From: Bifidobacteriaceae bacterium
GTDB taxonomy: Bacteria; Actinomycetota; Actinomycetes; Actinomycetales; WQXJ01
Direction: 5' to 3'
Assembly: GCA_031255075.1 (NCBI GenBank)
Contig: JAIRTF010000205.1
Span: 1 to 8,096, forward strand
DNA length: 8,096 bases
Shown piece by piece: positions 1-7,000 of the stretch; the first letter of the stretch is position 1, and each line of letters opens with the position of its first letter. A model generated the notes under the pieces. It was not told the DNA's origin. It made no database searches and worked only from the letters and a program-made list of their open reading frames with translations. The position numbers were made by a program, and so were the translations under genes.

Positions 1-770
1 CCAAAGGACAGCACGTTGGACACCACCAACACAATCGAGGCGATTCCGGTGAACGGCGGAATCACGTCACCAGCAGCTAATGGAATCTGTGAGGGCAGAC
101 CATCAGCCAGCCACAGGCAGCCCAACACGATCAGCAGTGCAGCGGGTATCAGCGTGCCGATAACTCCACCCCAAGACGACAGCTTGGCGAACAGGTTGCC
201 GCCGCGCAGTGTGACCACCGTGGCCGTCCAATACAACGTCAAGATCACCACGGCGGTGAACACCCCGGAGTTGGACAGCGACGGCAGACCGATCATGAAA
301 GCCAAAGACCCAGCAATGAAAGCCAGCTGCACCGGGTACCAGACCACATTCTGAATCCACTGCAACCAGATCGCCACAAACCCCAGCCGGTCAGAAAAGG
401 CCTGGCGCACCCACACATAGACGCCGCCTTTCCAGCCGCCGGCCAACTCCGCTCCCACCAACGCCGCCGGCAACAGGAAAAACACCGCAGGCACCACGAA
501 CAGCGTGACCGCACCCAACCCGTAGGTGGCCATGGTGGGCAGTGACCGCAAAGAGGTGACCGTCACCGTGGTCAGCATTGCAATGTTGAAGACGCTCAGA
601 TACTTGGCTCCGGCGCTCCGATTCAGCCCGCGCCTACGGCCAGGTGAACCTGCCGAAACGGGGGTGGGTGGCAGGGCCGATGCCGCGGCATCGGCCACCG
701 TAGCCGAAGGGCAGGGCGCCGGTGGGCTGTGGGGGTACCGGGTACGGGGCTGCGATTCGGTTGTCGCCAT
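1..770 (-). CDS. gadC: GadC-like glutamate/GABA antiporter (APC family), 3' part beyond left edge
   Basis: This is the N-terminal half (256 visible codons) of an inner-membrane amino-acid exchanger, predicted to import glutamate and export GABA made by the upstream decarboxylase. The reading frame is open from the ATG at 768-770 to the left edge. Its translation has APC-fold transmembrane segments starting near residue 56. The segment around residues 91-125 (LFVVPAVFFLLPAALVGAEL, then a GGWKGGVYVWVRQAF stretch) matches the E. coli GadC region with its AEM.....GWEEGGVFAWV pattern. About six helices are visible (near 57-77, 85-108, 130-160, 169-188, 201-222, 240-256). The start is supported by GAAGGA at 778-783, seven bases upstream. 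An odd feature is a hydrophilic Pro/Ala-rich tail of about 55 residues with an RRR cluster before the first helix, far longer than in E. coli GadC. The C-terminal plug that gates E. coli GadC would lie outside the window. Family assignment is strong; substrate rests on homology and on gadB linkage, and another GABA- or glutamate-linked APC antiporter is the alternative. Confidence 0.88.
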   Translation of the reverse strand, partial: MATTESQPRTRYPHSPPAPCPSATVADAAASALPPTPVSAGSPGRRRGLNRSAGAKYLSVFNIAMLTTVTVTSLRSLPTMATYGLGAVTLFVVPAVFFLLPAALVGAELAGGWKGGVYVWVRQAFSDRLGFVAIWLQWIQNVVWYPVQLAFIAGSLAFMIGLPSLSNSGVFTAVVILTLYWTATVVTLRGGNLFAKLSSWGGVIGTLIPAALLIVLGCLWLADGLPSQIPLAAGDVIPPFTGIASIVLVVSNVLSF

Positions 771-777
771 GGTGTGT

Positions 778-783
778 TCCTTC
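778..783 (-). promoter_or_regulatory. Ribosome binding site of gadC
   Basis: On the minus strand the sequence reads GAAGGA followed by seven bases (ACACACC) and the ATG at 770. This Shine-Dalgarno match fixes the gadC start at 770, ahead of later GTG codons such as the one at residue 25, which have no such element upstream. Confidence 0.7.
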
Positions 784-792
784 GGTCAAGCG

Positions 793-816
793 GGCCCGGC
801 GCGCCCCACGCCGGCC
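793..816 (-). repeat. GC-rich intercistronic hairpin between gadB and gadC
   Basis: On the minus strand, GGCCGGCG (816-809) can pair with CGCCGGGCC (801-793), leaving a seven-base loop and one bulged G. This gives six continuous G-C pairs plus two more beyond the bulge. It starts seven bases after the gadB stop codon and ends before the gadC ribosome binding site. There is no U-tract after it, so it is not a canonical terminator. It could stabilise the gadB 3' end or partly attenuate transcription into gadC, but in GC-rich DNA such dyads also arise by chance. Confidence 0.35.
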
Positions 817-822
817 CACGGG

Positions 823-2199
823 CTAATGGTGAAAGCAGGGCTGACTGGTCCTGCCTGGCGCCTCACCCTCTGGCGATTCCAAATGCTCAACGGCATCACG
901 CAAATCCTTGAGCCACCGGTCCGCCAAATCCATGGACAGGCCGTTGCGGACCACTATCCGCTGGACCGTCACATGGCCAAGATCATCCGGCAGCGGATAG
1001 GCCGGCACCTGCCAACCGCGCATTCGCAGCCGGTCACTCAAGTCATACAACGTCCATTTGCGCTGGTCAGGGTCCCGCAGAGTCCAGGCGAAGACGGGTG
1101 TGTCAGCCGCTTGGCTCCACAACTCGAACGGCCCCAGCTGGTCTACGGCGCTGGCCAGGTAATGAGCCACGTCCAGCGCCGACTGCTGGACCCGCGCGTA
1201 TCCGTCCCGGCCTAGCCGCAGAAACATGTAGTACTGCAACAGGATCTGGGCTCCGGGCCTAGAAAAGTTCAGCGCGAAGGTCGGCGCTTCGCCGCCCAAA
1301 CAACTGACCGGGAAAACCAAGTCCTTCGGCAGCAGCGAACGGTCCCGCCAGACAATCCAACCTAGGCCCGGATAGACCAGCCCATACTTGTGACCGGAGG
1401 TGTTGATGGAGGCCACTCGCGGCAGTCTGAAATCCCAGGTCAACTCTGGCTGACAAAACGGTGCGATCATCCCGCCGGAGGCGGCATCCACGTGAATTGG
1501 CACGTCATGGCCGGTTTCCAACTGGATGGCATCCAGGGCGGCGGCAATCTGATCAACCGGTTCATACAGACCGGTGCCGGTCACCCCCATGATGGCCACC
1601 ACCCCAATGGTGTTCTGATCCACGTAGCTGTCCAGAGCCGATCCGTCCAACACTTTGCGATCAGCTGTGATTGGCACCGCCCGTGGTTCCACGTCCCAGT
1701 AGTTGCAGAACTTCTCCCAGCAGACTTGCGCCCCGCTGGACATCACCAGATTGGGCTGGTCAATTGGCAGGCCGCAGGCCCGGCGGCGGTTCTGCCAGCG
1801 CCGTTTCAACGCCAAACCGCCCAACATGCAGGCCTCAGAACTGCCGGTGGTGGACGTGCCTAGGCTGGCCGCCGGGTTGGGGGCCTGCCACAAGTCCGCC
1901 AGCATTCGCCAGCAATACTCTTCAATGGCCGCAGTTTGAGGGTATTCGTCCTTGTCAACGGCGTTCTTGTCGAAGGCTTCGGCATACAGCTGGTTGGCGA
2001 ACGGGTCCATCCAGGTCCCCACGAAGGTGGCCAGGTTCAGCCGGGCGTTGCCATCCAACATGGCTTCGTCATGGACCAGTTGGTAGGCGGTTTCTGGCAG
2101 CAACTCCGAATCACCCAGTCTTGACTTCGGTGCCGAAACCGGCTCGCCTGGGCGCGCCAGCATCGGGTTGACCTCAGAAAAGTCCCTGGTTGTGATCAT
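823..2199 (-). CDS. gadB: Glutamate decarboxylase (PLP-dependent)
   Basis: This complete 458-residue enzyme converts L-glutamate plus a proton to GABA and CO2 in the cytoplasm, the proton-consuming step of glutamate-dependent acid resistance. It aligns along its whole length with E. coli GadA/GadB (466 residues). Visible matches are LDGNARLNLATF near 48-59, DEYPQTAAIEEYC near 84-96, TGSSEACMLGG at 118-128, HVDAASGG at 236-243 (D238 should contact the PLP ring nitrogen) and SGHKYG at 268-273, where K271 (codon 1387-1389) is the PLP Schiff-base lysine. Next come FSRPGAQILLQYY at 312-324 and LSDRLRMRGWQVPA at 387-400. The C-terminus ends FHH, placed like the FKHT end of E. coli GadB, whose penultimate His takes part in pH-dependent autoinhibition. 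The start is fixed by AAAGGAGG five bases before the ATG. It lies 52 bp upstream of gadC, almost certainly in one operon. The bacterial GadB rather than GadA name is chosen because gadC is adjacent. Confidence 0.97.
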   Translation of the reverse strand: MITTRDFSEVNPMLARPGEPVSAPKSRLGDSELLPETAYQLVHDEAMLDGNARLNLATFVGTWMDPFANQLYAEAFDKNAVDKDEYPQTAAIEEYCWRMLADLWQAPNPAASLGTSTTGSSEACMLGGLALKRRWQNRRRACGLPIDQPNLVMSSGAQVCWEKFCNYWDVEPRAVPITADRKVLDGSALDSYVDQNTIGVVAIMGVTGTGLYEPVDQIAAALDAIQLETGHDVPIHVDAASGGMIAPFCQPELTWDFRLPRVASINTSGHKYGLVYPGLGWIVWRDRSLLPKDLVFPVSCLGGEAPTFALNFSRPGAQILLQYYMFLRLGRDGYARVQQSALDVAHYLASAVDQLGPFELWSQAADTPVFAWTLRDPDQRKWTLYDLSDRLRMRGWQVPAYPLPDDLGHVTVQRIVVRNGLSMDLADRWLKDLRDAVEHLESPEGEAPGRTSQPCFHH

Positions 2200-2283
2200 T
2201 CAGTCCTCCTTTGCGCCTGCCACCTGACCCTCAGTTTGCCCGGTGGCCGTTCTCCGCCGCTTGGCCTTGTCGGATTCAGCCAT
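2200..2283 (-). CDS. Possible 27-residue upstream ORF abutting gadB
   Basis: From the ATG at 2281-2283 the minus strand encodes 27 residues beginning MAESDKAKRRR and ending GAKED, with TGA at 2200-2202 immediately followed by the gadB ATG. The peptide is hydrophilic and highly charged, with no membrane segment or recognisable domain. An alternative in-frame GTG start at 2325 would make it 41 residues. I see no convincing ribosome binding site before either start, and open frames of this size are common by chance in GC-rich DNA. If translated, its stop/start junction would couple its translation to gadB, as in a leader peptide. No function is proposed. Confidence 0.2.
   Translation of the reverse strand: MAESDKAKRRRTATGQTEGQVAGAKED
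2205..2212 (-). promoter_or_regulatory. Strong ribosome binding site of gadB
   Basis: The minus strand reads AAAGGAGG, then ACTGA, then ATG at 2199: a near-perfect anti-16S match with five-base spacing. It sets the gadB start. It also overlaps the last codons of a possible small upstream ORF that ends in the TGA directly before the ATG. Confidence 0.85.
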
Positions 2284-2287
2284 CAGA

Positions 2288-2302
2288 TGGGCAACTCGCC
2301 CA
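2288..2302. repeat. Short dyad in the gadB/antiporter divergent region
   Basis: TGGGC and GCCCA flank a five-base spacer (AACTC) in the 164-bp gap between the divergent gadB and antiporter genes. It could be an operator half-site pair or a small RNA hairpin in the gadB leader. A five-base arm is short enough to be chance. No clear -35/-10 pair for gadB could be identified in the gap. Confidence 0.2.
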
Positions 2303-2351
2303 AAGCGGTGAACCTGAGGCGGCACAGCGGGCGCGGCCTGGGGGTGATCGT

Positions 2352-2357
2352 TAGCCT
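2352..2357 (+). promoter_or_regulatory. Candidate -10 hexamer for a leaderless antiporter mRNA
   Basis: TAGCCT fits the actinobacterial TANNNT -10 consensus. It occupies positions -12 to -7 relative to the A of the antiporter ATG at 2364, the spacing expected if transcription starts on the initiator A itself. No Shine-Dalgarno sequence precedes the ATG, and no TTGACA-like -35 is found at the usual distance. Leaderless mRNAs are common in actinobacteria, so this is plausible but not demonstrated. Confidence 0.33.
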
Positions 2358-2363
2358 TGAGCC

Positions 2364-4007
2364 ATGAATGCGGTGATCTGGATTGTGGCCGGCGTAGCGG
2401 TGATTCTGCTGGCCGGCGCGGTCGCCAAGAAGACCCGCCTGGGCGCGCCGCTGCTGCTGGTAGCCATCGGCATGGCCGTCTCGCTGCTGCCGGCGGTGCC
2501 GGCCATTGAGATTGAACCGGAATGGGTGTTGGCCGGAGTACTGCCGCCGCTGCTCTATTCGGCGGCGGTGCGCATGCCCTTGGTCGATTTCCGCCGCGAG
2601 TTCGCCACCATCAGCGCCTTCTCAGTGGCTTTGGTCATAGTGACAGCGGTCCTGGCAGGGTTGGCCATCCACTTCGCCGTCCCGCGCTTCCCCCTCCATG
2701 TGGCTATCGCGTTGGGCGCCATCATCTCCCCGACCGATGCCGCAGCCACAGCCATCATCGCCAAAGCCGGCGCCCCCAGACGGGTGTTGACAATCTTGGA
2801 AGGCGAATCGCTGCTGAATGACGCCACATCCTTGGTGACGCTCCGCACCGCAGTGGCCGCGTCGGTTTCCTTCGCGGGGATGGCTTGGGATTTCATTTGG
2901 GCTATTGGAGCAGCGGTGACGGTTGGCGCAGTGGTGGGCTGGTTGGCGATGCGCCTTGGCGCCCACATCACAGACCCCACCTTGCACACCCTGTATTCCT
3001 TCTTGATTCCGTTTGCGGCCTATCTGCCGGTCGAAAAGCTTGGCTCTTCGGGTTTGGTTTCCGTGGTGGTGGCGGGACTGATCACCGGCCGCGGCGCCTA
3101 CCGGTACTCCTCCGCCACCAACCGTTTGACCCAGCAGGTCAATTGGCAAACCGTGGACGTGTTGGCGGAGGGCGCCATCTTCTTGGCCATGGGTCTGCAG
3201 TTGTTTGGCCTGCACCAAGAGTTTGTGGCGGAGCAGGATTCGCTGGTGACCACTGCTCTGACGGCCGCCCTCGGCTTGTTGGTGGTGTTGGTGGTGCGCG
3301 GCGTGTTCACTTGGGCGTTGTTGACCTGGCGCCGCCTTTCAGCCCGCCGCCAGGTGGCCGATGCCGCGCCTGCCCGCCGCCGCACCGCCGCCAGACCCAG
3401 CCCCCAGGCGCCGCTCGGTTGGCGGGAAGGGATGGTCTTGGAGTGGGCCGGCCTGCGCGGAGTTGTGACGCTGGCGGCCGCCCAAACGCTGCCCCTGGAT
3501 ACCCCCGAACGGCCGGCGTTGGTGCTGATTGCCTTTGCGGTGGCAGCAGTTTCGTTGATCGGCCAAGGAGCCAGCCTGCCTTGGCTGATCAGGCTGCTTG
3601 GCCTGGGTGCGGATGATCCAGCCGAAGACCTGGCCTGGCGGATGCGGCTGCGCCAACAGTTGGCCCAGACCGCCCAGGAATTCTTGGCCGGGCCAGCTGA
3701 ACAACTCAAACGCCCGGGAGGCGAACGCTTTTCGGCACCGGCCCTGGAGTTGGCCAAGAGCACCGCCAATTGGGTGACCGTGCCCAACACCGACGAACCC
3801 CGGCCTTCCACAGATAATCCGCCGGCCGCCTTGCATCGCGAAGAACTGCGCGAACTGCGCCTGGCCACCGTCCGCCAGATGCGCCGGAGCCTGACCAGCG
3901 CCGCCAAACAGGCGGCCTTCCCGGCTCCCGTGCTGCGGCAGGCCTTGGATGAACTGGACCGCGAAGAACTAGCCCTGGGCTTGGACCCGCCGGCAGCTGA
4001 AACCTAG
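2364..4007 (+). CDS. CPA1-family Na+(K+)/H+ antiporter
   Basis: This is a 547-residue integral membrane cation/proton antiporter of the NhaP/NHE (CPA1) superfamily, predicted to export Na+ or K+ in exchange for protons. Hydrophobic segments (about 12-13) run from residue 4 to about 412. Family motifs are ISPTDAAATA at 121-130 (conserved D125), EGESLLNDAT at 146-155 with the cation-binding Asn-Asp pair N152/D153, and WAGLRGVVTLAAA at 361-373 with R365. The segment 322-352 is an Arg/Ala/Pro-rich cytoplasmic loop. Residues from about 415 to 547 form a soluble charged tail with heptad-like stretches near 492-540, a likely regulatory domain. The start is the first ATG after an in-frame TGA at 2358-2360; starting later would cut into the first helix. 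It is transcribed divergently from gadB, so both genes may serve pH homeostasis, but no shared regulatory site is proven. Ion preference cannot be told from sequence; the family call is firm. Confidence 0.92.
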   Translation: MNAVIWIVAGVAVILLAGAVAKKTRLGAPLLLVAIGMAVSLLPAVPAIEIEPEWVLAGVLPPLLYSAAVRMPLVDFRREFATISAFSVALVIVTAVLAGLAIHFAVPRFPLHVAIALGAIISPTDAAATAIIAKAGAPRRVLTILEGESLLNDATSLVTLRTAVAASVSFAGMAWDFIWAIGAAVTVGAVVGWLAMRLGAHITDPTLHTLYSFLIPFAAYLPVEKLGSSGLVSVVVAGLITGRGAYRYSSATNRLTQQVNWQTVDVLAEGAIFLAMGLQLFGLHQEFVAEQDSLVTTALTAALGLLVVLVVRGVFTWALLTWRRLSARRQVADAAPARRRTAARPSPQAPLGWREGMVLEWAGLRGVVTLAAAQTLPLDTPERPALVLIAFAVAAVSLIGQGASLPWLIRLLGLGADDPAEDLAWRMRLRQQLAQTAQEFLAGPAEQLKRPGGERFSAPALELAKSTANWVTVPNTDEPRPSTDNPPAALHREELRELRLATVRQMRRSLTSAAKQAAFPAPVLRQALDELDREELALGLDPPAAET

Positions 4008-4040
4008 ACACAGCTCCAAGCAGCCGGCCGCTGAATAGGC

Positions 4041-4071
4041 GAGGGGCCGGTCTTGGTCAGACCGGCCCCTC
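4041..4071. terminator. Perfect 13-bp hairpin, bidirectional terminator between convergent genes
   Basis: GAGGGGCCGGTCT (4041-4053) and its exact reverse complement AGACCGGCCCCTC (4059-4071) flank a five-base loop, TGGTC. The element sits in the 81-bp gap between the stop of the plus-strand antiporter (4007) and the stop of the minus-strand surface protein (4089), so it can serve both. Neither side has a strong T-tract (CCCTGTTTC follows on the plus strand), as is often true of terminators in GC-rich actinobacteria. Confidence 0.8.
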
Positions 4072-4088
4072 CCCTGTTTCGGCTTCAA

Positions 4089-7000
4089 TCAGGCGGTTTG
4101 CTCCTCGCGCCGGCGGCGCCGAGCCGCCAACAGGAGCAGCCACCAACCAGCCAGAATGGCTCCCGCCGCCACGCCCACCGTTGGCACTATGCCGCTGACG
4201 CCAGTGAATACCAACATCGCCACGTTGAACGGCTGAATCACCGAGCCGGAAAGTGGCCCTGACAACTCAACGGTGTGCACGCCATCGGGCGTACCGGCGG
4301 GAATCTTCCAGGTGAAGGTGACCCGGCCGTCGGCATCCGCGATGGTGGTGCCAATCACATACGGGTCGGAGTGCATCACAGCGGTGACTTCCTCGCCGGG
4401 CTGGAAGTTCTCTCCGGTGACCGTCTGGGTGTCACCCTCATTGCGGGTCGGTTCGGTCACCGCGATCCGCGGCACGCCGATCCGCCAAGGCCGGGTGGTC
4501 ACGTTGGTGGCTGGGTCTTCTTCCTCGATCACCACATGGTCGCCTTCAACCTTGTCGGGTTCCAGATCGCACCGCCAGATCAGACCTTCCTCAACCTCTG
4601 TGCGGCACAGCTCGGTGCCATCCGCGTCCCGCACGATGATCTGGTTGCCCACTTCCAGGCCAATGCCGCTCAAATCGGCGCCGGCTGAAGGTGTGGGCGG
4701 CGGAACATCCGGCGGGATGGCGTCAATGATCTGGGTCGATTCGCTTGACCGGTTGCCGGACAGGTCCTCAACTATCACCACAACCTCCATGCCGTCCGGC
4801 AGGTTGGGCAGATCACATGCGAAGCGGCCAAACTCATCCACCGGGCAACGGGCGATCTCCTCATCCGTGGCTGGGTCTATCACGATCACCTCCAGTTCAC
4901 CGGCGGCGGCGTCCTCCAGGTCCTCTTCAGGGACCTGTCCACGCAACGATTCGCCATTCGGTGGCCGCACCGCCGGCACCTCCGGCGGGGTGGCGTCGGT
5001 GAAACGCACCCTGGCGGGGGCTCCATCCGGGCTGAGCGAGGTAACGCCATCAGCCTTGGTGATCGCCATTGACCCGACGGATCCATAGACGTGCCATTGG
5101 CCTTGAACGCCGTAGACCGTGATGGAGACCTGGCCGGCGGTTGGGCTGCCAGACAGACCGGCGGGCAAGCTGACCGAAACTGGTCCGTCGCGGCGGTCGG
5201 TTCCAACCATGGTCCAGGTGCCGGTCGGGATTCGGAAGGTCACCGTGCACGGGATCTCAACCAATCCGTTCCAGCAGCTGGCCGGGCTGCCCAGAGTGTC
5301 TCTCAACCAAGCGGTGACTACCTGGGAGCCTTCGCCGTTGGCCCGCGCCGGCTGGGCCGGAGAGGTCAACTCGCTGGTCATGTCAGATGGCGTGCCAGTC
5401 ACGAAGCGGGCCTGCTGCGGCGAGTTGGAGATCCGTCCAGTAGCCGCAAAGGCGTCAATGGTCCACACCCCGGCCACCGGAGAAGCAAAGTCAAAGCGGG
5501 CCAGGCCATCATCATCCGAAGTTGCCGTGCCGGTCCCCCGGACCTCACCTGAGGGGCCTTGGTAGCTCCATTCGAACCTGACTTGATGGTTCGGCACCGG
5601 GTTGTGTTCGCCGTCCTCCAGCGCGGCCACGGCTTGGTGAGTTTGGACGTTATCCGCCACCTTGGTGGCGCCGCCTGCAGCTGTCGGAATTGACAACTGT
5701 GAGTAGCCGGGATTCGGAGGGCCGGCGTTGAACCGGACCAGGAATTCCGTGCCCACGTTTTGCCAACCTCGGGCTGTATTGACCTGGACTTGGCCGCGGA
5801 ATTCGGCGGCCACCGTGCTGGTCAGCTTCCAAGTGAAGGCGCCGAAGTGGTCACTGGAGGCCAGTCCGGTGGCGGCGGTACGCGGCTGATCCGAGTTCAC
5901 TGAATCGCTCAAGCCGATCAGCCGCACTTGGGCTGCTTCGACCGGCAGATCAGCGGCAGAGAACGCCTCAACTGTCAGCGTGTAAGCGTCCTGCGCAAGA
6001 CCGCTGGCTGTGACCGTGACCGCGTTGGAGCCGGTAGCTAGCGGCGTGATCGCATAGAGCGAATGGCCAGGATCAGCCGGGCCGGAGGCGAAAGTCACCC
6101 GTCCGGGCGAATCGTTCACATGGACGCCAGCCAGCTTGCCGGACACTTCGAAGGTGCCCGGTTCTCGCGAGGTGATGTAAACCAACGCCTGGCCGGCAAA
6201 CTCACACCAACTCGGCTGGTTGGTTGCGCTTGGGTCGCAGCTGGTGACCACCGCGGTGGTGGTTCCACCGTCCAGCACCGGTCCAGGGACGGCCGTGCGG
6301 TCTTCAATCTCGAACGAAACCTGCGCCCCCGGCACCGGGTTGGAGTAGCGGTCGCGGACTATCACCCAGGCCGCGTGGGCTGTTTCTCCATCTGATGGCA
6401 CGTTGGAAGTCGTGGTGTGCAGAGTGGAGAAGTTAGGCGCCACCACACCCGGCACAAACTGCAAGGTGCGCGTTTCCGGCGGAATGCGACCGCCGCCAAC
6501 CGAGGCACTGACTGGCTGCGGGCCAGACTTGGTCGAAACAATGTGAACCGACAGCTCCCCTTGGTCATTGGTCGTCAAATCGGTTTCTTCAATGCGCACA
6601 CCGGGCGGCAAGGTAAAGCTGACCGGTACGTTCGGGACCAGCAGGTGGGACGGGCTGGAGTCCCGAACTGTGACCGTGACCAGGAACGAGTCGCGGTCAT
6701 CAGCCACGCGAGTGCCTGTGGCCACCGTCCAATTGGAGTGAGCGGCGGATGGCCCCTCAGTGGTGAACAAGAAGTTGGCCCGGCCCACTTCGCCAATCGA
6801 CAAAGAGCCAACGATCTCAACCGTTTCGGGCACGTTGTTCGCCACCGTGACGTGTGCCACGCCAAGTGCCGAAGTTCGAACCGTGATTGTCTTGGCATCC
6901 TGCGGGTCCGGCGCCGGTGAAACGAAGAAGGCCGAACCAGCCGGATCCAGTTGGAAAGTCACTGGGTGGTCCGGCACCAGGTTACGGTTGGCGTCTTCCA

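Noticed and set aside
798..805. GGCGCGCC palindrome as an operator
   Set aside because: This 8-bp GC palindrome is part of the intercistronic dyad and is expected by chance in GC-rich DNA.
526..1215. 229-codon plus-strand open frame spanning the gadB-gadC junction
   Set aside because: It runs antisense through the gadC N-terminus and the gadB C-terminus, both solidly identified.
3098..3907. 269-codon minus-strand open frame opposite the antiporter
   Set aside because: It is antisense to clear CPA1 motifs, its composition is Arg/Ser/Ala-rich, and it shows no start signal or recognisable family.
4273..5088. 271-codon plus-strand open frame opposite the giant surface protein
   Set aside because: It lies wholly antisense to a well-supported gene and its Ser/Thr/Arg-rich translation has no domain signal. 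It is a by-product of GC-rich codon use.
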